64,000 bases of DNA, from positions 11,719,501 through 11,783,500 of the forward strand of contig NC_092563.1 of assembly GCF_037975245.1 (NCBI RefSeq). The letters run 5' to 3'. The stretch comes from Apostichopus japonicus (Eukaryota > Echinodermata > Holothuroidea > Aspidochirotida > Stichopodidae). Each line of letters starts with the position of its first letter. The stretch's first letter is position 1. Of this stretch, positions 13,878 through 25,157 are shown in pieces. The notes under the pieces are model-generated. The model searched no databases. It saw nothing but the letters and a program-made list of their open reading frames with translations, and was not told where the DNA came from. Both the position numbers and the translations under genes were made by a program.

Positions 13878-14957
13878 ACTTATATCAATGCCTATAAATG
13901 GTGTTCTGCAGGTCTTACATTAATACAATACTTATATCAATGCCTTTAGGTCGTGTTCTGGGGGTCTAACATCAATGCACTACTTATATCAATGCCTTTA
14001 GATGGTGTTCTGCAGGTCTTGCATTAATACAATACTTATATCAATGCCTTAAGATGGTGTTCTGCAGGTCTTGCATTAATACACTACTTATATCAATGCC
14101 TTAAGATGGTGTTCTGCAGGTCTTACATTAATACACTACTTATATCAATGCCTTTAGATGGTGTTCTGCAGGTCTTGCATTAACACAATACTTATATCAA
14201 TGCCTTTAGATTGTGTTCTGGAGGTCTAACATCAATGCACTACTTATATCAATGCCTTTAGATAGTGTTCTGGATGTCTAACATCAATACACTACTTATA
14301 TCAATGCCTTTAGATGGTGTTCTGGAGGTCTTGCATTAATACAATACTTATATCAATGCCTTTAGATGGTGCTCTGGAGGTCTTACATTAATACACTACT
14401 TATATAACTGCCTTTTAGGTCGTGTTCTGGAGGTCTTACATTAATACAACACTTATATCAATGCCTTTAGATGGTGTTCTGGAGGTCTTACATTAATACA
14501 CTACTTATATCAATGCCTTTAGATGGTGTTCTGCAGGTCTTGCATTAATACAATACTTATATCACTGCCTCTAGATGGTGTTCTGGAGGTCTTACATTAA
14601 TACACTACTTATATCAATGCCTTTAGATCGTGTTTTGGAGGTCTTACATTTATACAATACTTATATCAATGCCTATAGATGGTGTTCTGGATGTCTAACA
14701 TCAATACACTACTTATATCAATGCCTTTAGATGGTGTTCTGGAGGTCTTACATTAATACATTACTTATATCAATGCATTTAGATGGTGTTCTGGAGGTCT
14801 TACATTAATACACTACTTATATCAATGCCTTTAGATGGTGTTCTGGAGGTCTTACATTAATACACTACTTATATCAATGCATTGAGTTGGTGATCTGAAG
14901 GTCTAGCATTAATACACTACTTATATCAATGCCTTTACATGGTGTTCTGGAGGTCTT
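13878..14957. repeat. 52-bp minisatellite, about 21 copies
   Basis: Head-to-tail array beginning with ACTTATATCAATGCC and repeating every 52 bp (for example 13878, 13930). Point variants are scattered through it: GGTGTTCTGCAGG versus GGTGTTCTGGAGG, and TTACATTAAT versus TTGCATTAAT or TAACATCAAT. These variants alternate rather than forming blocks. It ends abruptly in unique sequence. It is intronic in the receptor gene. Confidence 0.95.
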
Positions 14958-15338
14958 AATGTCTAATAGCAGTTTGTTTTTTGAGTAACATTCTTCATTA
15001 CGTGTTCATATTATTGCCAGCTCTTAAACGTTAAAGCATCACTCCGTGGTTTCATTTTGTGCCTAATATTGCATACTCGAATAACGTAAACTTGAATTAT
15101 CTGCGTCATTCAGTTAATTTTATTTAGGCCTAATTACTTTGTATGAGCAGGAATTTTAGTTCACAAATTTAAAGTGTAACAACAACGTCAATCTAATCAA
15201 TGCTTATATTTTTGTTTAATTTACATATATGTTTTCACAGCGGCATATAGTGACAGATGGTGTTAAAAGGGGAATATCTATTACGTGAAGGATCCTTATT
15301 TATTATTCATGACTATAAGTAACATACCATCCAATTAT

Positions 15339-15501
15339 GTGTAGTATCTGTTCCCTTTCGAGGGGAATGGTGATGCACACCTGACGATGATCACACAGTC
15401 ACAGTCCCGATGCAAGGGGACTGGGGTTAGAAGCGGATCAGTCGTTCAGTAGTTTGGTTTTCGTGCCCAGGTTCTTTCCTGGGCGACTTTTTCTTAAAAA
15501 G
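15339..15501 (+). mobile_element. Short retroposon with U2 snRNA-like 5' end and three hairpins
   Basis: The 163-bp insert is flanked by an exact 14-bp direct repeat (TACCATCCAATTAT at 15325-15338 and 15502-15515), a target duplication typical of LINE-mobilised RNA. Its first 15 nt (GTGTAGTATCTGTTC) are identical to the conserved segment of U2 snRNA that pairs with the intron branch site. The rest does not match U2. It can form three hairpins: TTCCCT/AGGGGAA around TTCG near 15352-15367, CAGTCCC/GGGACTG near 15402-15423, and GCCCAGG/CCTGGGC around TTCTTT near 15465-15484. The last is followed by a T5 run and an A-rich end. It could be a snRNA-headed SINE or a retrocopy of a chimeric small RNA. 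Confidence 0.7.
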
Positions 15502-15515
15502 TACCATCCAATTAT

Positions 15516-18500
15516 TATCCAATTTCCCGATCGTATATATTCATACGAAACCTTCTTGTGTGTGTGAAGGATATATGCTTGCAGGAATACATTCTTTTGT
15601 TCACCAAATGCATACCCTTATACCCATATACCCTTACAATTGAGCCTAAACTGTGATAGAGCATTGTACATGGCCTCATTGTTACGAGCGCGTCACAACA
15701 CAGGATCATGGTATGCAATTTTACGACAATATAACGACAATTCTTAATTTTACGACATTATTGAGAATGATATGAACTGATATGTCTTGACAATGTATCC
15801 TTTATATATCAGCAGGTATTACAATACTACTTCATGTCAAATTTATATATCTTTTGTGAAAATTGCAAGAACACTTCCTGCTTGATAGTTCTGGTCAGTG
15901 TAAATAGCAGTTTTATATCCCACATGGACCACATCTACTAGCTTATGATAGCAAACCGAACTAAATGATGTTGATGGCGTATGATATATTTTAATGCTTC
16001 GAGTATCTCCTTTTACCCGAGAAGAACACTACTCTTCTTTCCCAACTCGTCTCCACTACATCCAAATGTATCCTATCAGTTAGATGCAATGCTTTGTACT
16101 TTTCTTACCCCCCTCCTCCCCACACACACACCTCTTAATGATTCCATGCTTTTCTGAACGTAATTCTAGAAGATGCACAAAGCCTTGTATTTCTCTCTCA
16201 GAACTTGAATCAATAGCTTCTAATTATGTCACAAGGTGACTAAATACATTAAATCACTAAAACTGATGGTTCAAAGGTTCACTGTATAACAGAAGGTTTC
16301 AAGACAGTAAGGACGATATCATCATAATCAATAAATCTCTCAACTTAATTAACAGGTTGTCAAAGTTTAGGTTCTAAGTCTTTCATCTGCTTAATTGCGA
16401 TAGTACAATAAAGTTCCTACTCGAGTAATATTCATAAACCGTAAGGTTTTATCCAGTTACCTGTTGCCGTTGCTATAACAACACGTCAACACAGTTGCCG
16501 TAGAAGTAAGCAACGAAAAGAGTGTACTTCATAGGACTACCACAAGAGAGGGGAGGGAGGGGTACCTACAACCATATATTTGAGAGGAATCATTAGGGGT
16601 CTGAGATAGTCAAGATTACATTGAGCTACGGTGGTAGAATAAAGCTAACAGGGTACATAGACATAACCACTATTTCACTTCTGTGTTTCAATGTCGAGAG
16701 ATTAGCTCTAGGATGGTGTACCATTCACACTAGATTTCATGTTTGGTATATAAGAAATGCCTGGGAAACTATCACCAGGAAACCAATTAGCAATATGTGA
16801 CCCTATCCTGACCGTAGTATTGTTTCAATTATGGCTAGCTTTTAACTTGTTTGAATTGAAAACAAGGATCCTACACCAATGCCCTTTCCTTATCACCTCA
16901 CCGACGATGACAACGACATACGCAGGAAGATAGTAGTATAGGTTACTATTTTTATTTCCGTTTCAAGATACCTCTTCGATGGGTTACCTGACTTTAAAGA
17001 AAACAAGTTACCTCTTACAACGTCCTCCCTTGAGTGTCTGTTTCTCATTGATGAGAGGAATGACTAAGGTACACTCCACATATTTCGCTCCAGGGTTTAT
17101 TCATATTAGAGAACGATAAAAAATCACCCATATTCTAACATCTCCCATCACGATATGGTTTATAATTCTAGCCAGCATTTTTCGAAGGTACTGCAGCTTT
17201 TCTCAATTTCGTATTAGATCTGTCCTTTTAACTGGCCATTAACCACGTTATGTGTGGCTCTATATAATTGTAGAGGTATCGTTACAAAATTTGATGCGAA
17301 TGGGGCTTTTACAGGGTTCTAGTGTGTCTTTTCGATTTGTCTTTCGACAATTTTTCGGGTACTTTCATATCTACATTATTCTGTTTTCGTGATTGCAAAA
17401 TTATGAAATTACGTTTGAATGTTGATTTCTGATAGCCTACCAACCCTTTCCACGGGTACGTGTTGTGTTTGTTCTTTTATGTTGGGGAAGGGGGGGGGCG
17501 GATGTAAGAGAGAACTAAATGATTGAATATCCTTTGTCTTCATCTAATTGCTTTGTATCAACACAATCAGTATGAAACTTATTATTCTTGTGCACCAACT
17601 AACTTGTACAAGATGGATTAGATGTAACGGTTAAACTATCATATCTTCGTAATACAAACTTGAGTTAATACACACGAACAAAATCATCGCTTTTCACATG
17701 CTATACACAATACCTCTGTGACTTGCACAATAAATTAGGCAGTTACAGTTATGCATGGGACAAGGCATGTTTAAAAACAAATAGCAGTATCACATAAAAT
17801 GTTTGTAATATTTTACAGATCTTCTAAAGAACAAAAACACACACACAATAGAACATTACAATTTGACAAGAACTATAACTCTAATTTGCTAAAACAAGGC
17901 CTATATATCCACACGATTAATATATTCAGCTTATTTTTAACCCGTAATTATGATGATAAAGAGGAGTCATAATGATGATTCACATATTGCATTAAGTTCA
18001 TAAGTAATTAGTGATTTGAAAGTGACTTAAATATGACTGAATATTATTTCTTTTTTTTTTAATTTCAACCATAACTTCATTAGATTCATTGTATAAGTTC
18101 CTGGCATAAATAAATGAACATTTGAGTTATTTTTCGTTTAATAATAGTTGAACATACATTGCCTATGACTCGAGACTGTTGCAGAATGATTATATATATC
18201 ACTTCAAGATGAAATGAGAGAAGAAATAAATCAAATATGAACAATATTCACCCCGGTACTATTGGCCATCATTTGAACATTCCTTTTTAGTGGCACGTTT
18301 AATCTGATTTATTTCTGCAAATAAAGAAGGTACATCGAATTCAATTCTCATTTTATTCCTCAAATGACGATACTCACTACATTTGAAAGGAATAATAAAA
18401 TATAAATCGATTTACTTCTAAATGAAAGTTGCTATATGATCGATTGGAATTGTGATAAATACGGATAACTTTGACTACAGCTGTCAACCGACAATTTGTC

Positions 18501-21424
18501 TGGTCGTATTTTATTATTGATTTATCAATCATTAGCAGTTTATTTGGAGAACCGTTTAGGGAGTCGTCTAAATTATTTCATTGGTCACAGTACGTTTTGA
18601 ATTGGCTCAAATTTCTAAGACCACTCTGCTGAAAATATGTAAATTACATATTTTGTTGTTTTCACATACATTTTGCAAGTCTAGCTTGAAACAATTGAAC
18701 CCACACACCACACTCCACACACACGCACACAGGTGTATTTCACAACCCGAGTCCCCCATTGTTTGTTATTGTTCAAATCCAAGTACCCTAACCTTTAACA
18801 AAAGATCCTTATGAGGACGTTATGGTGATTCTATTCGTATGACGTATGGGGGCTTCAACCTATAGATATGTTCCTGTCAAGAACTTGTTTCCGCGCTATG
18901 ATCCAAGGTGTTCAATTGGCTTTTTCAGTTTCAGCATTCTCCATATCTGAATATCTGAATAACCAAAATGTCAAAATTAACAGAAGAAGAATATTCTTAT
19001 GCAAAGAAACAAAATTAAAAGACATCAAATGAAAAGACCAATTTCTGTTTTAAAATCCGAACTAAGAGAAGCAAGCTCAGCAATTAAGCCAATTAATAAA
19101 CCTATGAACATGATGAACTGAACTTAATAAAGCTATGAAGTATTTTTTTCCGTTTGAAAAAAAGTTGTCTCATGTTGAAAGACGATGTATTTGTCTTAAA
19201 ATTAGGCCTTAACAATTGGTTTCTGACGTTTTCCCCCAAAAAATGCAATCGAAAACATAGTTCAGTATTCCCCCACCTCATTTTCATTACTAAGTTCGAA
19301 GTTTCGATCGTGGAAATAAATGTTATTAAATGTCCCATGACTTGACAATGGCGAATAGTTCCAATATTACATTTATTGTATGCATCTGTAATTTGTCAAT
19401 TTTACATGAAAAATTGACTTAAACGTTGATTTATTGTGTTACGTATTTACCAATAATGGGACAAGCTGGAACCGGTCATGCCTGACTCTATATGTAACCT
19501 ATAAACAATAAAATCCAGCTTGTTTATCACTACTTGAAACTGTTCTGTAAAACAAAACATAATAATTCATCCTTTATTTACGTTTATGTCGATCTGATTC
19601 GCCATAGACCGCACAATTCTGAGTATGCCTGTTCAATTTGAAATACGTTTGCAGAATTTAACTTAGAAGGCTTCAATTTGAGTTTGGACTACAAGATTTC
19701 ACTTCCATATAGTAGAACTTGATGAACAAGTTCATGATTGAAAAAGTTGTTTTGAAGGTTAAAAGAGAGATTATGGTTATCATTACTAACAAAACCACAG
19801 ACCGCCAGTGTCTCCTGCAGTGCAGCTTATTGACTTCCTGATGTCACCAACCTTCAGAATTTTAGTCAACGATTTCATTGTTATGTTTTCGGTAGATGAA
19901 GTAGTTTGCTGGCTTCAAGTCTGTGCATATATGGAATATGTTTCCGGTCCCGGAAGTATTGTTTACTATTTTACTTTTCGTATCCTCTCTCATGCTAACC
20001 AGATAAACCTATCGTTCGTGTATGTTTTGGTATCCTACAAACGATGTAATCATCAAGTTATGAATAATTGATGTACATTATAAATGGTTCGGAATGTTTA
20101 ATTACCATTACATGCGTGTAAGCCTCTCATTGTTGTTTTTTGTGCTCAAATCACGCAGCTTTTACGTTGTTTGAGGAGTTATTGCTGGTTTAACGCATTT
20201 GTGTTGCTGATGTGCATGTATTGCCTGACCAGCATATGTAAACGTTGAACAGAGTAATAAATGTCGGTTTGTAAAGGTTATAAATATTGCTGGTTTGCTA
20301 TATGATCTGAGCTATGATTAATATTAGGTAGGTATGGAGTATTCAAAAACAGCGTTGTAGTATACACAGCCGTGGCTAAGACAGCCTTTCATTAAGTTTA
20401 AGCATTGTTGTTAGAATCATGTTGACCTATCTGCTTTACGCTATTCAGATTGAATGAGTATCTAAATCATACAAAAGCAGAGTTTTTATTACAATACAAC
20501 AATGATCTGTGATAAAGTTCCTATTTATTTTCACATAATATGAGCGCTCTGGTTGTCTGTTCAAAGGAATATTGAAATTAAGTATTCAGTATGCACTGCT
20601 ATAAGAGGTAGGCTAATTTTTAAACATCATTTATAGGTCTGTTCAGCCTCGGTAATAATCTATAAATCGATTATTAACGACGTAACTTATTGTCAGTATA
20701 ATAAACGTTCCTTTAGCTTCTGGTAAGATTTAATTTACACCTAGTGACCTTTGTGAACTAGTCGATCTGAAAACTAATTTTCATTTTGAGACCTTCTCTT
20801 ACGATTTATCATCATTATTTTATTTATCAACTAAAACAAAAAACACATAGTCCTAAATGCATCAACAGATGGTTAATTTTATAACAAAAAGATGAGGTGA
20901 TTATACAGATACAACGAATCACAAAGACTAAACAGGTAAATTGAAATGTTTTCAAACATCGTGGCGTGTCTGTTATATATGGATTCAAGTACAAAGCATT
21001 GATTTTGCAAAGACCTCAAAATACTTGAAGAATGGAAGTGGGTATTTTCTGGCGTTAAATGGAGATTCAAAAATTGCGAGGTGCAATGTAATATGCATCA
21101 CTCATTGAAATATGGACGTTTGCTTTTACCTTTCTTTCTTTTAGGCAATAAAAAACCCCACCTTTGATTGACACTTTTATTAAAACTGCAATTACTGGTA
21201 TTGATTTGGGCATATTAAGTCATCGCTGATTTTGGGTTGAGTCTTAATAAGAAGCAAAGAGGAAATAATAATATTATCATGGTGGTTGAAAGTAAACGCA
21301 GAGATGCTTTGCCCTATTCATCGTCGAAGCATGCAGGGTAATGCGTGTAGCGTTTACAACATTACGTGCTTCGTATATTATTGTTTCGTGCCAGAGGTAG
21401 AAGAGAAAAGAAAAAAAAATAATA
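15516..21424 (+). other. Intron 1, long stretch without recognised genes
   Basis: About 5.9 kb with no supported gene. It contains short C-rich and CA-rich runs near 16110-16130, a G-rich run near 17488 and an A/T-rich low-complexity stretch near 18050. The open frames at 18581-18814, 19102-19345 and 19808-20071 are short, partly overlapping on opposite strands, and show no recognisable domain. Confidence 0.55.
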
Positions 21425-21432
21425 ATAGTAAT

Positions 21433-22077
21433 CACGCCTCGACAAAAAAAAAATAAAACTACTCGCCAACTGGCGACCGAGTCTAAAATTCTACTCGCCA
21501 AAAAACGTTAAATTTACTCGCCATTTTTTCTCGCTAAATGTTTGTGTGATATAAGCCTAGGTAGTATGGCCTAACTTAGGATATCGCGTTATAGTGTTAC
21601 TGTTAGTTGTTTACAGCAAAAACGATCTATTTAAATTGTGTTCGTCAAAGTGTTTAAAACATGATATATATGAAAATATAAAACAGTGAAACAATGTTTA
21701 TGACTTGGTTTGTATGAGTGACCACAAATAGGCCTATAAGCAATGGCATGGCTGACCATATGTTACTTTCACTGGACACGACATCAGACTATTGTACCAG
21801 TGTATGTGTTAGTATCGTTGACAAGTTAGATAACGCTTGGTACTGACAATTATTATTATCATCGATGATTAATGAGTGTCCGACTTGCAGCTTTCACTGG
21901 TCAGGTTTAACATTAGGCCTTTGTTGATTGGCTCACAAGTTAAAAGTAAGCCTATCGTATAAAGGCAGTGAGCGAATGAGCCACTCGCCTTAATGTCGAG
22001 CGTAATGCATTTTTTTTCGCCAGTCGCAAAATTCTAGTCGCCATTGGCGAGTTGGCGACCGTATTTGTCGAGGCCAG
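21433..22077. mobile_element. hAT-like non-autonomous DNA transposon (645 bp)
   Basis: The insert is bounded by an exact 8-bp target duplication, ATAGTAAT, at 21425-21432 and 22078-22085. Its ends are inverted: the left begins CACGCCTCGACAAA and the right is the complement of CTGGCCTCGACAAA. Subterminal GGCGA/TCGCC motifs recur on both sides (ACTCGCCAACTGGCGACC on the left, the complement on the right). No transposase frame is present in the 645 bp, so it would have been moved in trans. Eight-bp duplications and CA-starting ends point to the hAT superfamily; the assignment is by structure only. Confidence 0.8.
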
Positions 22078-22085
22078 ATAGTAAT

Positions 22086-23230
22086 GTAAGTTGCCCTTAC
22101 TGTGAATTTATTTGGGAGCAAGTTTCTCTTATTAAAGTATATCTCTAAAGTACTTAACTTGTTTAGTAACATCAAGAGCAAAACTTGGTGTATTCATATC
22201 TCACAAACATGGTACGTAATGTATTAATAAGACCAGCATGGGAATGAAAAGTCATGTTGGCAAAGCAATAAAGGCCGAAAACTGAAGATTAATGATAATA
22301 CAAACACAATCAAAGTGCCACTGAAGGTCTCTTAAGACGGATGTTGTTCAATAAATGAATGTAAAACATCTCAATACAAGCTGTATACCCTTTGCAAACT
22401 TCAGTGCCTCAGCTATAAATATCTCAAATGTTCCATTTGAAATTCAATCGCATGCAGGAAAGATGACATCATTTAAGTTACAAAATGCTAAAATAATGAC
22501 ACACACAGTTTAGCAAGTAGGTGGTTTGATTCGTTTTTGGCAGGTTCATTTCTGTATGCTATATATAATGTATTATTATAGCTGTATGCCATATGCCTAT
22601 GATAATATCCATAACTGACCGATATAGCTCCTCCGTAATTACTGCGGAATTACTCTCACCTACGCTACATCTGTACATCTCTCTTGAGACAAATGCCCAC
22701 TGACTCACACACTATAGCAAAGTGAGGCGCGTACAGAGCGTTACTATTAACGTACAAAATCCATCAGGTAGTTTTTAATCAAAATAACCAGTGGGTTGCT
22801 TAATGAAATTATAATCTAATAATGGATGGACAAGCTGATAGCCTGATTTACATTGATGTGGAGGAATGATGTATTGCAGTAAGGATCAGAAAAAGGTCAA
22901 TCCGCACTGTTCTGCTTTAGAGATTAAACGTTCCAATAAACTGCTCTTGGAAAGAAAATCGATATTTTAGTTAAATCTTTTCTTTATTGTTCTATATGTA
23001 AATCTGCAAATCCATCTCGAAAATAAGTCCAATATAAGTGGAGGTGCTGGCGATGTGAAGCTATCATCATTTTACTAGGATGGCTTATTATCGTACAAAC
23101 AATAAATGCTCACCATAATAAGTATGCATGTACAGCCTATATATATTATAAAGAAAATCCACGTATACTCCAAAAGAAAATATTAAAAGAAAATAGCAGA
23201 GAAATAAGATATGACTCAAAATTGACAAAT
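22086..23230 (+). other. Intron 1, unremarkable stretch
   Basis: No gene or repeat recognised apart from short AT-rich runs. Confidence 0.5.
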
Positions 23231-23252
23231 AAGGAGAATTATTTTAGAAAAT

Positions 23253-23293
23253 ATATTGGATTTTCGGTCCCCTGGAACCTTCGTCAGCAATAC
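23253..23293 (-). ncRNA. Hammerhead-ribozyme-like motif, copy A
   Basis: On the minus strand the order is that of a hammerhead. The stem I strand is GTATTG, the core CTGACGA, helix II GGTTCC/GGGACC (with one extra A before it), then GAAA. A very short stem III (AAT) is followed by C as the nucleotide before the scissile bond. The second stem I strand CAATAT pairs with GTATTG (five Watson-Crick pairs and one wobble). Position 7 of the core is variable in known hammerheads, so CTGACGA is acceptable. Copy B has ATAT where this has AAT, suggesting this stem III lost a base. Activity is doubtful. Confidence 0.5.
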
Positions 23294-23304
23294 TTGGCTT
23301 TTTC

Positions 23305-23369
23305 AGAATATATATATATATATATATAGCCTATATATATAGCCTATATATGTAGGCTATATATATAGG

Positions 23370-23463
<94 letters not shown>

Positions 23464-23495
23464 TCCATATATTCCATATATATATATATATATGA
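23305..23495. repeat. (TA)n block with a large palindrome
   Basis: A (TA)n tract holds several TAGGCTA/TAGCCTA steps arranged as an inverted repeat centred near 23350: TATATATAGCCTATATATG meets its complement. A stem of about 20 bp with almost no loop is possible. The block separates the two hammerhead-like copies. Confidence 0.9.
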
Positions 23496-23534
23496 TGCTT
23501 ACCTACATTAATAAGGAGTACTGATTTAGAAAAC

Positions 23535-23577
23535 ATCTTGGATATTTCGGTCCTCCTGGAAACTTCGTCATCAATAC
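23535..23577 (-). ncRNA. Hammerhead-ribozyme-like motif, copy B
   Basis: Direct repeat of copy A, 284 bp to its right, in the same minus orientation and with about 65 bp of shared sequence. The core reads ATGACGA, so the invariant first C of CTGANGA is mutated to A, which should inactivate it. It keeps GAAA followed by TATC, where A-TA-T forms a self-complementary stem III of two pairs before C17. The stem I strands GTATTG and CAAGAT pair with one mismatch. It is best read as a decayed ribozyme copy. Confidence 0.45.
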
Positions 23578-24560
23578 TTGGCAGTTGAATGAAAAGTACA
23601 AAATGTAAAACAAAAGTATTTCGCTAGATAAGTGTAAGTTGCATTGATGGAATTAGAACCAAATAAACCATGACTATACAGGTAGCGGATTAAGGAGCAA
23701 ATAACAGATTACATAAGTTTTTAGAACTGATAGTTGTTCAGGGGTCCCAAGACTTTAATGAGGCCGTTGATGTGAGACCATATACGAAAGATCCAGTCGA
23801 TTTCTTTTCGTTTACGTTCAGTAGCGGATTTGAAATTCGAGGCAATCAAAATACATTTAAGGTTTTTGAGAGAATTTCTATGAAGGTTGAAATGTTCGGA
23901 AACGGGAATCCTGCAAATTATCACGAATTGCTCTTTTTGTGATTATTAAAGTGTAAGCGGAACCGAGAACCTTTTGCACCTACATAATTGCCCTCTATAC
24001 AAATAGCACAGTATAATATGTGACATTGCTAGAATCACAAGAGTTGGAAAGGGCTCCTAGGCCATGGTTAACATTGGCAATATTAACGACGGTGCCCGGG
24101 GTAATATGGAGGTTTTTCCGCAACGGAAATTACCCGCGGAGGTGGAAATTGGGTAAGGAAGTCTGGAGGAAGTGAGTAGAAATCTAAGGTTGGGGGGGGG
24201 GGTGACGAATAACTAGCAGGTGGGGTACCTTTAACGATTCACTTAAAAACTGATCGTCTTTGAATAAAGCAAAATACGTTTGATAGAGCTCATAAAAGAA
24301 TCGATGAGGGCGTTTGAATTATTCACGAACGGAATGCGTGTGTTAGGAGTTTTGAACTTGTATTATAGTGAGTCCTCACAGATCAATTTTCGGCCATAGG
24401 AATACCCTGTCTGCTTAAATGTATGGGGTATGGGGTATCCGACCTTCAAGAAATAATCGGTTCAACTGGATACCTGGTGTTCATATGCATGTGGGTCGGA
24501 GCAAATGCTTTTGAGTCTAAGGCATTGGCTGTAAACAATATAATTCTTGAGACTATGTGG
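23578..24560 (+). other. Intron 1, stretch between repeats
   Basis: No gene recognised; a G-run lies near 24190. The small open frames here have no known domain. Confidence 0.5.
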
Positions 24561-24568
24561 GTGAAAAC

Positions 24569-25149
24569 CAGGGGCGTAGCCAGTAAGGTTGGGGGGGGGG
24601 GGGGTTTGGGCAAAGTCAACTTTCTGTCCCCATTTTCAGGCAAGTTGCGGTGGATCGCCGTCCTGGGGGAGGGGTATAAGGGGAGGTAGTGTCTCCCTCC
24701 CATTTTGAAAAGTGTATTTCGAAAAGGGCTTAGATGCAAAAAGGTGCTATCATTTCCATATTTAAACTCAATTCGTGTAATAAAATTGTCTTTGTTTGGC
24801 ACTTTGCCACTTTTTTTGGAAAAAAACGAAAAAATAATGTGCGCGTCTGCGCCGTCGAAATCCATCCGGTTATATCACATATTGAAAAAAAAGATATGCG
24901 TGAATACAAATATATGGCCACTCAGAGAGACACTTCAACGGCGCGCGTAGCGCAAATATTTTGAGGTGATCGTTCATAAGTTTCTCTTTAGTAGTTGCCC
25001 CCCCCCCTCCTCGGCCCCATACCCAGGTTCGAGTACAGTTAGAATTTGTTTTTTCTCCCTTTGATTTTTCACCGTCACCCATCGCGTCCCAAAACATTTC
25101 TGGTGGGGGGGGGGTATTGTGCCCCTGCCCCCTGCTGGCTACGCCACTG
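24569..25149. mobile_element. hAT-like non-autonomous DNA transposon (581 bp)
   Basis: Exact 8-bp target duplication GTGAAAAC at 24561-24568 and 25150-25157. The 15-bp terminal inverted repeats differ at one position: left CAGGGGCGTAGCCAG, right complement CAGTGGCGTAGCCAG. The CAG(G/T)GGCG start with 8-bp duplications is characteristic of hAT elements. G-runs and C-runs lie just inside the ends. The open frames of up to 139 codons across it show no transposase motifs, so it is likely a MITE. Confidence 0.88.
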
Positions 25150-25157
25150 GTGAAAAC

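Noticed and set aside
15372-15400. Hammerhead core-like CTGACGATGA
   Set aside because: No GAAA segment or stem I partner follows at the right distance.
24446-24865. 139-codon minus-strand open frame
   Set aside because: It starts left of and runs into the hAT-like element with G/C homopolymers, overlaps frames on the other strand, and has no domain or splice context.
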